Shown here in pieces: positions 30,493 to 40,900 of a stretch of DNA of 59,733 nucleotides (the first letter of the stretch is position 1; each line of letters opens with the position of its first letter). The notes beneath the pieces are model-generated. The model was not told where the DNA came from, did not search any database, and saw only the letters and a list, made by a program, of their open reading frames with translations. The stretch covers positions 1 through 59,733 of the IMG/VR virus record IMGVR_UViG_3300043444_000048; one strand, 5' to 3'. This DNA is from a virus. Made by a program: the position numbers and the translations under genes.

Positions 30493-31370
30493 TGGAGATA
30501 TTGAGGGTTCCGCCATATAACTTGTCTGTAACTATTGAGGTGACTAATCCTGTCACAGAATATAGCTACAAGATTACGGATATGGCGGACCTCTCAACTT
30601 CCAGCGGTACTGTAACTTCTAACTCGTCTGCAAATGTAACAATAAGCCTCCCGTCAAAGTATGATGGCTTATATACAGTATCAGTAGATGGAGAAGACCA
30701 CCTAGTCGATGTTGTTAGACCATACGTTGATCCAACTACAAAGGGATCCACAGCATCTGAGGTTGCCCAGTTTGCAGCAAATGAACAGCTGGCTAGAGCA
30801 ATTATTGACTCCGTTATTCTTGACGGATTTTATTACAAGAAAAAGGTAGTAGAGCTTACAGGTTTGGGTGCTGACTACCTGCCAATTTGGCAAAACTCAT
30901 ACAAACTATTGAGACTGCATGAAAACAACGTACTAGTGTTTGATGCAGATACCCCAGAAGATTTTGCAGTTCACTATGAGCTGACTGAAGATAGATTCGC
31001 TATCAAAGAAAAGTATGCAGGAACATTTAACAGAAATGAAGCTGCCCCAAACATTCTACCAGCTACACCATCAGACATTATTGATATGAAGTATGGCTTT
31101 AGAGGCTTTGCTAAAGGATTTGACTATAAGGCAGTTCTAGAGGTGGGGTATAAGAGAATTCCACAGGATATCGTTAGAGCAACCCAGCTTCTGATAGACG
31201 ATATTGCTTGTGGCAAGCTAGACTATTACAAGAGATATATCACAGACTATAATACTGACCAGTTCAAGCTAAAGTTTGATAGTGCAGTATTTAATGGAAC
31301 AGGCAATCTTCTTGTTGATAAGATTCTTTCTAAGTATATGATTTCGATAAGAAATATTGGAGTGCTGTAA
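30492..31370 (+). CDS. Head-tail connector protein with N-terminal Ig-like extension
   Basis: A 292-aa protein. The first 75 residues are a beta-sandwich-like domain ('LSVTIEVTNPVTEYSYKITD', 'GLYTVSVDGEDHLVDVVRPY'). A helical connector region follows: 'ANEQLARAIIDSVILDGFYY', 'LTGLGADYLPIW', and the C-terminal 'IPQDIVRATQLLIDDIACGK'. Connector or adaptor proteins at this position form the ring below the portal. An extra N-terminal sandwich domain would point outward and could decorate the neck. One-base overlaps on both sides place it in the neck operon. Confidence 0.65.
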   Translation: MEILRVPPYNLSVTIEVTNPVTEYSYKITDMADLSTSSGTVTSNSSANVTISLPSKYDGLYTVSVDGEDHLVDVVRPYVDPTTKGSTASEVAQFAANEQLARAIIDSVILDGFYYKKKVVELTGLGADYLPIWQNSYKLLRLHENNVLVFDADTPEDFAVHYELTEDRFAIKEKYAGTFNRNEAAPNILPATPSDIIDMKYGFRGFAKGFDYKAVLEVGYKRIPQDIVRATQLLIDDIACGKLDYYKRYITDYNTDQFKLKFDSAVFNGTGNLLVDKILSKYMISIRNIGVL

Positions 31371-31819
31371 TGTCATGCGGAGAACTGACTGATTTCTCAT
31401 TCCCCATGGAAGCTGATGTTTACTATCCAATAGTTGAACAGGGTGCTCTAGGTAACGTTAAAAAGACCTGGGTTCTAGATAGATCCATTGGATGTAGCTT
31501 TAATCCAGCTGGCAGTGCCTTTAAAGAAGAGGTTAAGCCAAATGTAAACATTACTCAGTCTGGCCTTTTAATAGGTAGGGTAAGGGAAGACATTCGGATT
31601 TCTAGTCGTGAAGCTAATAATGCAATCACTAACGTAATTATTACTAACATCAGAGATAAGCATTGTAATCCAATCTATGTAGAGACATCTGGTCCAAGAG
31701 CAGGAAAGTCAACTATTTTTGAGATTGCCACCAATGAGCCATTTGTGGGGCCATTTGGGAATGTGGAGTACCACAAGCTAATCATTAGGCGATCGGAAAA
31801 CCAGGCGGTAGACATCTAA
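31370..31819 (+). CDS. Head closure / stopper protein (predicted)
   Basis: A 149-aa beta-rich protein of the size and position of a head-closure (stopper) protein: second gene after the capsid's companion and directly after the connector. It contains 'MEADVYYPIVEQGALGNVKK' and 'FEIATNEPFVGPFGNVEYHK'. Many siphophage closure proteins have a similar pattern of a small barrel with a long loop. Sequence alone cannot confirm this. Overlaps the next gene by one base. Confidence 0.55.
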   Translation: MSCGELTDFSFPMEADVYYPIVEQGALGNVKKTWVLDRSIGCSFNPAGSAFKEEVKPNVNITQSGLLIGRVREDIRISSREANNAITNVIITNIRDKHCNPIYVETSGPRAGKSTIFEIATNEPFVGPFGNVEYHKLIIRRSENQAVDI

Positions 31820-32490
31820 TGATTTCGGTTAAGTTTAATTCAAAACAGTTTATGAAAGAAATGAACAACCTAACAGGATATGCTACAGGCTTTTTGGATG
31901 GTGTAAAGCTTGGACACCCAGGATTCCTAAAGTCTTTTGGTGAATCTACACTAGAGGCACTTAGGAACTATATTGACTCTAATGCTAGAGTAAATCCACA
32001 GCTTTTGCACCACGTCTATGAATGGAATCAAACTGGATCTCCAGATGCTAGACTGTTCAATTTGCAGTGCAATGTCACAGGCGTAGGTATGACGTTCTCT
32101 TCTACATTTAGACAATCTTCTGTAATTAAGGAAGGCTCAAGAGTGCCATTCTTTGACAAGGCTAGAATTATGGAAGAGGGTACTCCAGTTACAATTATTC
32201 CTAAGAATAGAGTTCTAGCATTTACTGACGACAATGGCGAAGAAGTCTTTACCAGTAAGCCTGTTAGAGTTCAAAATCCTGGCGGTAACGTTGCAGGGGA
32301 ATACGAAAAAGTCTTTGACTCATTCTTTAATAGATACTTCACTCAAGCATTTATGTCAGCTAGTGGCATTACTGCTTATTTGTCTAACCCACTAGACTTT
32401 GATCGCTACCTATCTAATGGTAAGAGACGTGGTAGGGCAGAGGGTCTTAAAGTTGGACAAGCTTGGATTCAGAAGGCAGGTGTTCTATAA
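31819..32490 (+). CDS. Neck / tail completion protein (predicted)
   Basis: A 223-aa protein in the slot of HK97-gp10-like neck proteins. The N-terminal helices 'SKQFMKEMNNLTGYATGFLD' and 'LEALRNYIDSNARVNPQLLH' and the central beta region ('VRVQNPGGNVAGEYEKVFDS') are compatible with that family but longer than usual (about 130-180 residues). It overlaps the following tail-terminator gene by one base. Confidence 0.55.
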   Translation: MISVKFNSKQFMKEMNNLTGYATGFLDGVKLGHPGFLKSFGESTLEALRNYIDSNARVNPQLLHHVYEWNQTGSPDARLFNLQCNVTGVGMTFSSTFRQSSVIKEGSRVPFFDKARIMEEGTPVTIIPKNRVLAFTDDNGEEVFTSKPVRVQNPGGNVAGEYEKVFDSFFNRYFTQAFMSASGITAYLSNPLDFDRYLSNGKRRGRAEGLKVGQAWIQKAGVL

Positions 32491-33026
32491 TGGCTTTGCA
32501 CTACCCACCAATTTTTATAAATGACTATCTTCAGGAAAAGATTAGTGAGGCCTTTACGCAAGATGGAAATAGGTTCGGTTTTTCCATGCCATTCTTTCCA
32601 GTAGGTCCATCAGACATTGAGCAGCTTACAGAAACATTTCCAGAGGGAATGTATGCCGTATATGACAGAATGTTTAAGATGCGTAGAAAAGCTTTCCCAC
32701 ATATTAGGGACGAGCAGTTGCTGTATTATTTCTATAAGATGTCTGGAGATCCAGAAAGACTTATAGATGTTACTCAGGTGGTTGCAGATTTACTAGACAA
32801 TGGCGATGAGTCTGCCCAAGACCTAAATGCTTGGATTGAGTCTAAGCTTCAAAATGGGGTATATGTAAAGCCAAACGGGGCGACTACAAAAGAGTTCCTG
32901 CCAGTATTTTTTCATGAGATTAAGATCTACCAGCTTGAAGAGACTAGGGACATCATTGATTTCGGCACTGCCAGAACCTACGCTGGCAATAAAATAATTA
33001 TTGATTACTGCTACCACAAAAACTAG
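32490..33026 (+). CDS. Tail terminator protein (predicted)
   Basis: Start ATG 32490, sharing a base with the previous stop. An upstream in-frame ATG at 32463 would overlap the neck gene by 28 bases. The product has 178 aa with a helical N-terminus and beta-strands at the end ('FFHEIKIYQLEETRDIIDFG'). Position immediately before the major tail protein is that of a tail terminator ring protein, which caps the tube and joins it to the head. The assignment rests mainly on gene order. Confidence 0.6.
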   Translation: MALHYPPIFINDYLQEKISEAFTQDGNRFGFSMPFFPVGPSDIEQLTETFPEGMYAVYDRMFKMRRKAFPHIRDEQLLYYFYKMSGDPERLIDVTQVVADLLDNGDESAQDLNAWIESKLQNGVYVKPNGATTKEFLPVFFHEIKIYQLEETRDIIDFGTARTYAGNKIIIDYCYHKN

Positions 33027-33042
33027 GTTATCCTACAAAAGG

Positions 33043-33051
33043 TGGTATACT
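33043..33051 (+). promoter_or_regulatory. Extended -10 promoter of the major tail gene
   Basis: TGG-TATACT, with start expected near 33058 and a leader of about 48 bases before ATG 33106. The leader holds an AGAGGTGA ribosome binding site. The conventional leader fits a highly expressed structural gene. Confidence 0.65.
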
Positions 33052-33105
33052 TATCTTGAGGAAACAGCCCCTTTTACTAGTATAAGGAAAAAGAGGTGAA
33101 AAAAT

Positions 33106-33768
33106 ATGCCAAACTACAATCGTGGAGATAGCAAGCAGATCATCGTTGGTGCTGCTGCACTTTTTGCTGCAGACACTACACTAGATGCTGACGTATTGCC
33201 AGCTGCCGTTAACGGTGCTAGCTACAAGGAAACCCTTTCGGACCCTCTAAACACAGAGGTAACCGATCTTGGTATCCGTAACGTAGGTTACACTATGAAC
33301 GGTCTAGAGCTACAGTTCCAGCCTGACTTCGGTGAGGTTCAGGTTGACCAGGTTCTTGACGTTGCCAAGCTTTACAAGCAGGGTATGCAGGTTAACCTAA
33401 ACACAACCTTCGCAGAGGCAACTCTGGAGAACTTGCTTTTTGCAATCGCAGGCCAGGACGAAGACAAGACTTCGGCCAACGCTTGGGGTACAGGAAGCAT
33501 GCAGCTAGACCTTTCTGCTGGTGACATCGGTGAATGTCCAGTAGAGCGTGGTCTCATTGCTGTTGGTCCTGGCACAGGTGACTGTGAAGCAGGAACAAGC
33601 AAGGAGCGTATCTATGTTGCTTACCGTGCACTCTCAATCGAGAGCGTAACAGTATCAGCAAAGCGTGACGAAGCAACAATGTTCGAAGTTTCGTTCCGTC
33701 TGCTACCAGAAGACGCATCAGGTTCATACGGTAAGATCGTTGATCGTACCATCCCAGCTGCAGCTTAA
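33106..33768 (+). CDS. Major tail (tube) protein
   Basis: A 220-aa protein, with an AGAGGTGA ribosome binding site upstream of the ATG. It has the beta-sandwich profile of tail-tube proteins: 'IIVGAAALFAADTTLDADVL', 'LGIRNVGYTMNGLELQFQPD', and the C-terminal 'DEATMFEVSFRLLPEDASGS'. Codon use looks optimised. It has its own promoter and is followed at once by a strong UUCG-loop terminator, so it can be produced in excess of its neighbours, as expected for the tube subunit present in hundreds of copies. Confidence 0.8.
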   Translation: MPNYNRGDSKQIIVGAAALFAADTTLDADVLPAAVNGASYKETLSDPLNTEVTDLGIRNVGYTMNGLELQFQPDFGEVQVDQVLDVAKLYKQGMQVNLNTTFAEATLENLLFAIAGQDEDKTSANAWGTGSMQLDLSAGDIGECPVERGLIAVGPGTGDCEAGTSKERIYVAYRALSIESVTVSAKRDEATMFEVSFRLLPEDASGSYGKIVDRTIPAAA

Positions 33769-33786
33769 TCTATAACTTAATAAAAG

Positions 33787-33821
33787 ACTGCCTCGACTTC
33801 GGTCGGGGCAGTTTTATTTTT
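33787..33821 (+). terminator. Strong UUCG-loop terminator after the major tail gene
   Basis: Stem 33787-33797 with 33802-33812, eleven base pairs including one G-T, closing a TTCG tetraloop, followed by TTTATTTTT. A textbook intrinsic terminator. Confidence 0.92.
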
Positions 33822-33829
33822 GGTACAAT
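33821..33829 (+). promoter_or_regulatory. Extended -10 promoter, leaderless start, abutting the terminator
   Basis: TGG-TACAAT follows directly on the last T of the terminator, and ATG 33836 stands exactly six bases later. No Shine-Dalgarno exists between. Confidence 0.65.
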
Positions 33830-33835
33830 ATATTA

Positions 33836-34534
33836 ATGTCAAATACAATATACGAGTCAGCAACGATAGAAGCAATCGACGGAACTCAGATATACATAAC
33901 TCCTCTAAAGATAAAGTACATGAGAGACTTTATGAAAGAGTTTGAGTCAGTAAAAGGTTCTCAGAACGATGACGAAGCCATCAGTCATCTGGTAAGATGT
34001 GCAACAATTGCTATGAGGCAATACTATCCAGAGATCAAGACAGAGGATCAGTTTGAAGACAACTTTGATCTGAAGACAGTTTATAAGATTTTGGAGATTG
34101 CAGCAGGCATCAAGTTCACAAAGGCTGCAGAACAAAAAGAAGTAGAAGACGTAGCAAAACAAGCCAGTAATCAAAAGGGTGGCTCTTGGTCTGAGCTAGA
34201 CCTGGCTAGGCTAGAGTCAGAAGTATTTTTGCTGGGTATCTGGAAAGACTATGAAGATTTAGAGACATCTCTCTCTATGCCAGAGTTGACAGCGGTACTC
34301 AATGCAAAGAGAGAAGCTGACTATGATCACAAAAAGTTCTTGGCTGCTATTCAAGGAATCGACCTAGATAAGCAAAGAGGAAACAGTCGGAATGAGTGGG
34401 AGGATCTAAAGGCTAGAGTCTTTAGTAAAGGCAAGACTTCAAATAGCGATGACATTGTTTCACTGCAAGGAGCTAATGCCCAGAAGGCTGGTTTTGGTAT
34501 AGGACTGGGCCTAGACTACGAAGATATGGGCTGA
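33836..34534 (+). CDS. Tail assembly chaperone, long form
   Basis: A 232-aa protein. Residues 1-105 ('IYITPLKIKYMRDFMKEFES', 'HLVRCATIAMRQYYPEIKTE', 'FDLKTVYKILEIAAG') are paralogous to the 103-aa product of 34587-34898. The remaining residues ('LARLESEVFLLGIWKDYEDLETS' and later) are an extra C-terminal region, like the T part of lambda G/GT chaperones. Such chaperones coat the tape measure before the tube forms. It lies between the major tail and tape-measure genes, as expected. Normally the long form comes from a frameshift on the short one. Here it is a separate in-frame gene. Confidence 0.8.
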   Translation: MSNTIYESATIEAIDGTQIYITPLKIKYMRDFMKEFESVKGSQNDDEAISHLVRCATIAMRQYYPEIKTEDQFEDNFDLKTVYKILEIAAGIKFTKAAEQKEVEDVAKQASNQKGGSWSELDLARLESEVFLLGIWKDYEDLETSLSMPELTAVLNAKREADYDHKKFLAAIQGIDLDKQRGNSRNEWEDLKARVFSKGKTSNSDDIVSLQGANAQKAGFGIGLGLDYEDMG

Positions 34535-34550
34535 TTTAGAAACTTGATTA

Positions 34551-34559
34551 TGTTATAAT
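34551..34559 (+). promoter_or_regulatory. Extended -10 promoter of the short chaperone gene
   Basis: TGT-TATAAT, leader about 21 bases, with a GAGAGGA ribosome binding site before ATG 34587. It gives the short chaperone gene conventional, independently controlled expression. Confidence 0.6.
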
Positions 34560-34586
34560 TAAGAGGTCAAATATGAGAGGAAATAA

Positions 34587-34898
34587 ATGACAACTACAAT
34601 TAATGAAAAGAAGACAGTTAGCCTTCTAGATGGTACCGAGATTGAGGTGCGTCCGCTGAAGATTTCTCTTCTACGTGACTTCATGAAGAACTTCGAAAAG
34701 CTTGCAGAAGTTTCAGAAGACAACGAAGCTTCAATGGATGTGCTCATGGAGTGTGTCCGCATTGCCTTGACTCAGTACAAGCCAGAGCTTGCTGCTGATG
34801 CAAAGGTTCTAGAAGACAACCTGGACCTTCCAACAGTCTACAAGATCGTTGAAGAGGCTTCAGGAAACGCTTCGCTATTTAACAACTTTAACAAGTAA
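34587..34898 (+). CDS. Tail assembly chaperone, short form
   Basis: A 103-aa protein corresponding to the first domain only of the long chaperone: 'EIEVRPLKISLLRDFMKNFE', 'MECVRIALTQYKPELAAD', 'LDLPTVYKIVEEASGNASLF'. Strong ribosome binding site and its own promoter. Equivalent to lambda G. No downstream T-like reading frame is available for a frameshift because the tape measure follows 20 bases later. Codon use is biased to frequent codons, unlike the long form, which suggests higher expression. Confidence 0.8.
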   Translation: MTTTINEKKTVSLLDGTEIEVRPLKISLLRDFMKNFEKLAEVSEDNEASMDVLMECVRIALTQYKPELAADAKVLEDNLDLPTVYKIVEEASGNASLFNNFNK

Positions 34899-34918
34899 AT
34901 TACTGGGGGTGCCGATGA

Positions 34919-37900
34919 ATGACTGATATACGTTCAGACATAATTATTAATGTTGATACGTCTATCGGCATTGCTGAAATTAAGAATCTGCAAAGACAGA
35001 TTGCAGAACTTAATGCACAGCTCCTGAAGTCAGGTGCCCAACAAGCACGAGCTGCCCAGAACATACAGCGTAATCTTATTAATAATATTAACGCTACTGG
35101 GCAGTTCGCTGCTTCTGTAAAGAACATTTCTTCTACTGCCGAAAGCTTTACCACAGCACTAGAAAGAAACAAGCTCGGCATGGGCGAGTACTTTCGGTAC
35201 GCAGGTGGTGCAAGCAAGACTTTTGGTAAACTCTTTAAGAGAGAGTTTGACACAATCCAGCAGGTAGCTGAGTCACGTGTAAAGACCCTTCAGACTCAGT
35301 ATGTAAAGCTAGGTAGAGACGCTAACGGAGCCCTAAAAGCTATCCAGGTTAGACCACTAGCTCTTGACATGGAGAACCTAGCCACAAAGACAGCTATTGC
35401 AGCTCAAAAGCAACAGCTAATGAACCAGCTGCTAAAGCAGGGTTCTACAAACCTTCTAAACTTTGGTAAGAACACCCAGTGGGCTGGTCGTCAGCTTATG
35501 GTTGGTTTCACTATTCCTCTTGCATACTTGGGTAGCGTTGCATCTAAGACCTTCATGCAGATGGAAGAGCAAGCTATCCGCTTCAAGCGTGTTTATGGAG
35601 ATACATTTACAGCTACCTCTGAAACTGACAAGATGATTGATCAGGTAAAGAAGCTTGCTGGAGAGTTTACTAAGTATGGTGTTCAGGTAGAGAAGACCAT
35701 GAAGATGGCTGCTGACGCAGCTGCTATGGGTAAGATGGGTGCTGACCTTCTTGCACAGATCAAGGAAGCTAGTACACTGGCTGTTCTTGGTGGGGTAGAG
35801 CAAGAGCAAGCCCTAGAAACAACCATCTCTCTGACCAATGCTTTCGGTATCGCTGCAGAAAAACTAGCTGGAAAGATTAACTTCCTAAACGCAGTAGAAA
35901 ACCAAACCGTAACATCAATTGAAGACTTGACTATTGCTATTCCAAAAGCTGCTCCTGTAATTAAGCAGCTTGGTGGTGACGTAGAAGACTTGACATTCTT
36001 CCTAACAGCTATGAAGGAAGGTGGCATCAATGCTTCCGAAGGTGCTAACGCCCTAAAGTCTGGTTTGGCATCCCTAATTAACCCAACAGACAAGGCTAGT
36101 AAGTTTTTGGCAGGCTTTGGAATTAACCTCAAGGGGATTGTTGAGGCAAACAAGGGAAACGTCAAGGGTCTGGTCGTAGACTTCGCTCAGGCTCTTGACA
36201 CCCTTGATCCACTAAGCAAAGCTCGTGCTATTGAGCAGCTATTTGGTAAGTTCCAGTTTTCACGTCTATCTACCCTTTTCCAAAACGTAATTGCCGAGGG
36301 TAGCCAGGCAGAACGAGTTCTAAAACTAACAAGAAACTCTACAGAAGAGCTAGCTATCCTATCTGAGCGAGAGCTTAAGCGTGTTGAAGAGTCTCCGATG
36401 TACAAGTTTAAGAAGGCTGTAGAGGACTTGAAGGTTTCTCTAGTGCCTCTTGGTGAAGCATTCCTTAAGGCAGTTACTCCGCTTGTAGAGTTTGCCAAGG
36501 GCTTCCTAGACCGCTTTAACTCAATGGGTGAGGGTGCAAAACAGTTTGCAGTTATTGCTACAACCGTAGTAGCTGGAATTGGTCCAGTTCTACTTATGAC
36601 TTTTGGTCTGATTGCTAACGGTGTTGCAAACCTTATTAAGATGTTTGCAGCTATTTCAAATATCTTTAGGGGTGCAGGAAAGTCGTCAGCTGACCTAGGT
36701 ACTCAGACTGAGTACATGACTCAGCAGCAGCTAGAAGCAGCAGCAGTTGCAGCATCTCTAGATCAGACACACGCAAAGCTAATTCAAACATTCGGTGTTG
36801 AAACAGCAGCTGTTGAAAAGTTGGCAACCGCATATGCACGTGCTGTAGTTGCACAGTCTAAGCTAGTTGGTTCCCCAATTCCTGCTGGTAAGGGTAGAGG
36901 TGCAGCACCTGCCAAGCCAATGAAGCTCCAGTCTGGAATCTTGTCTGTTCCTGGTCCAAAGGGTGCAGGAGACGTTGTTCCTGCTATGCTTTCGCCTGGT
37001 GAAGCAGTTATCCCTGCTAAGCAATCTCAGAAGTACGCTGGACTAATCCAGGGCATGATGAAGGATGAGATCCCAGGATTTAGATTTGGTCGCAATCCTT
37101 TTGCCTCTATGCTTGGTCGCTCTCGTGTTGCTGTAAGGATGAAGCAGGAAGACCTACAGGCTGCACTTGGAGCTGGCAAGAAGGCACGTTACCAGAACGC
37201 ATTTGCTACTGGTACTGGTGCAGACTACCTGACTACTTCTGGTCTGCAGAATCCAGCACAGGCTAAGCTACGCTCTGCAATGGAGAGAGATGTCTTTGGC
37301 ATTCCTCTAGATGCTGCAGCAGGCTCTAGACCAACTTATGGATATGCAAGAACATCTCCACTCCAGGCAATTATTAATAAGCTTTTTGGATTCAAGGGCA
37401 GACAGTTTAATACTGTTACAGCTAACCAGAGAATTGGTGAAAAGAAGTTCTGGAGTCCAGCTAACCAGCCAGATGTTAAGTACCCAGAGCTTGATAGAAA
37501 TGATCCTCTTGCACGTTATGGTGATGTGGACCTCATTACTAGGAGATCTGTTGCAAAGAGATCTTCTGCACACGTTGGCGATGCCCTGATTCGCTACAAT
37601 AGAGTTCTGGGTGGAAGAAAGTCAGTAGTTCCAGTCGATCCAAGATTTGGTGCAGCACCAATAAAGGGTGCTACACAGTCGCAGCTTGACAAGGCAATGT
37701 TCGATACCCTGAATAGTCCATTTGGAAACAACCGTGTTCCTGGAACAAACATGTACAACGCCAACCCAAAGCCAGGGTACGTAGAGACATATACTCCAGG
37801 TGGCTTTGGTCTAAACGAAGTTTCTAGAATTGTTACAAGAGACCGAGGTACTGCTAAGCAACTACAAAAGCTTGTTGATAGAGCTGGTCTAAGAATCAAG

Positions 37901-40900
37901 GTAACCCCACAGAATGCCCCACTAGTTGTTAGAATGCTTTCTAACGTTATTGGGTCTCGTTTTTCTGAGGGATCAGATAAAATATCTGCAAATATTATTC
38001 GTGAGCTTAGGTCTAAGCTAAGAGGATCTCCTACAGCAATCAGTGATGCCTATAAGGGTGTCACATACGGAGCGTTGGCACAAGAAGATGCTTTAGTTAA
38101 GAGTTTGGCTACAAAGTATGGTCTGTCACAATCTCAGGTTCTTAGCTTGCTTGGCACAGACAACTCTCACATTGGTAAGGTTACAAGAACAGTCACTATT
38201 GGTGGCTCCACAGAAGAGGCAAAGCTGTGGAGAATGCAAGACATTCAAAAGGACCACAGAGCAGTAAATCAGATTCTAGAAAACATCTCTGTGATGGGTT
38301 CTCCAAAGGGGTCGTTCCTACAGTCTTTGACTGCCGAAGAGATTTCACGTTCACAAAAAATTGGTCTAGAGGATGCTAGAAGAGAGCTTGCAAACATTCA
38401 AGCTGGGGGTCACCCAACTAGTAGAGCTGGATATCAGGTACTTAAGGGAATTGCTGACATTACTGCGAACAAGTTCCCAACCAAGGCAACTGGGGTTAGA
38501 GCAAAGATTCTTTCTGAGCTTCTAGATTTCAGATTTAAGGACAAGACTGCTGGATCTTATTTCAAGGCACTGGAGGCAAAGAAACTAACTCTTCCAGCAG
38601 ATGACAAGATTACGAGCCGAGGAATTGCTCAGCAAGACAGAAGAATTGCTACAGCAAATCAACAGCTAGCTCTTTTGCCATCAGTTAAGAGGCCAGCAAA
38701 GAACCCAACCACTAAAGTTCAAGCTCCAAAGCTAACCAGGGGTTCTAAGCAACAAGCAGCAATTAGTATGGCTCAGTTGCTAGGTAAAAGGTATGCTAGC
38801 GGTGTTGTTTCTGTTCCTGGACCAAAGGGTGCTGGCGATGTAGTCCCAGCCATGCTGTCTCCAGGAGAGGCTGTAATCCCTGCCAAGATGTCGGAAAAGT
38901 ATGCTCCGCTAATTAGCAGCATGATTTCGGACTCAGTTCCTGGCTATGCCCAGGGTAGACAGCGTAGAAACCGTGCTAACTTTGGAAACAACTATGGACC
39001 AATAGCACGTGGAGAAATGACTCCACCAGTATCTCAAACACAGGTATCAGCTTCAGTTGCAAATACTCTGATGGCATCTATGAAGTCTTCCAGAGTTAAG
39101 ACAGCATTTGGCAACATTGCTACCTCTGTAGGAAACTCAATTAGCTCAGGTTTGTCTAGTATCAAGGGCAAGATTATTGACGCAGCATCCTCTGCAAAAG
39201 AAAAAATGTCGGGTGCCAAATCACCTCAAGCAGGGCAAATTGTTCAAACTGGAAACAGGTATTATGAGATAGGTGCGGATGGCAAGAAGCGTCCAATAAA
39301 GAAGGCCGATGCCGTGGCCAAGCAGCAACAGCAGGCTAAACCTAGCCTAGGAAGCAGACTCAGTGGTCGACTCGGAACCGTGGGCATGGTTGGTTCTACT
39401 GTTGGCATGGGTATGATGATGTCTGGTGACCCAAATATGCAGCAAGCTGGAGGAGCTGTTATGGCAGCCTCTATGATTGCACCACTGCTGCCTATGCTAA
39501 TGAACCCAATTGGTCTTGCAGTAGCAATGCTTGCAGGTCTCGCAGCGACCGTGGTTCTTCTTAACCAGGCATACAAAGAAAATGTTAAAAAGACTTACGA
39601 GCTGACCATGGCAGTAGGTGGCTCAACCAAGTCTATTAGAAAGCTGTCTGAGTTTACTGGAAATGTGACCGCTGGCGAAATAATGGATAAGCGTCGCTCC
39701 AAAGGGGTGGATATTTTCCAGGTAGCTGCAGGTAAAACTGGCTTTGGAGACGCATTCTTGCAGTCGGAAGCAGGTCAAGCACTCAAGGCATCTCTTGGAG
39801 AGTCTCTCAAGACTAATGGCAGAGAGGCAGCTGCAACTAGCCTAACAAACCAGATGGCCACAGCTGTTGCTTCTGGTGCCCTATCGGCAGGCCAGGCAAG
39901 AGATATTGTAGCTGCAATTGGAAAAGAGATGGACGATTATTCGTTCTCAATTGGCGTTAATTCAAAGCTCTTGTCGGTTCTTGGTCCAAACGGCGAGAAC
40001 CTTTTGACTGATCCTCTACAGGTACGCCTAGACTTGGTAAAAAGCTCACAGGCAGAAGTTAAAAAGTTTGGAAAGGTTTGGGACGAAGAGGTAAACCTAG
40101 ACATTGCTAATGATCTTGATCAAGGCGGTTTTGCTGGCTCTGTTGCAGCTATTGCTGGATCGGTGGCTTTAATCTCAACAGCAATGGCAGGGTTCACTGC
40201 TGGAACAAGCCTTATCGTGGCTGGTCTCGCTGCTGCAGTGGCAGGTACTGCAGCATATTTCTCTACAGCAGAAGACTTCTCTAAGGACGCAGCTGCAACT
40301 GGTGCTTTTGTTGCAAATAGTGCTATTGCTTTGCAGACAAACAAGGAAATGGTAGACTCTCTCCAGATTCAATATGAGCAAGAACGTGCAATAGCCCTAG
40401 CAAAGAAAGATTCTGCCGAAGTCTCAAGACTAGATCTTCAGTATGCAGAAGACAGGCAGGCACTTCTTTCAGAGTATGCTACAACCGTAAAGTCTATTCA
40501 AGACACGTTTGCAACAGCAGACAACCAGCAGTCAGTTCTTGATGAATACGAGACCCTTACCAAAGAAATGTATAAGGATGACCCACTTAGTGGCAAGATT
40601 TTGGAAGGTATTGAGTCTCAGCTAGACGCTCTTACAGATGACAAAGAGGTCGTTATTAGAGCAGCACTTCTTTCAAAGGACCTGTCTCCAACAGCTGCTC
40701 AGGCATTGCTTAGTGGTGAAAATATTGATAGGAATGTTTCTCTATACGTTAAGCTGGGTGGATCTGGGTACTCTAAGCTAGAGCAAACCGTAGCTCTATT
40801 TGATGAAGGTTCAAAGACCAAGGACGCATTCAGAGACAAGGTAAATTCTTTTGTTGACCCAGTAGAGGCAGAAAAATTTGTCGCAAGCTTTGACCCAGTT

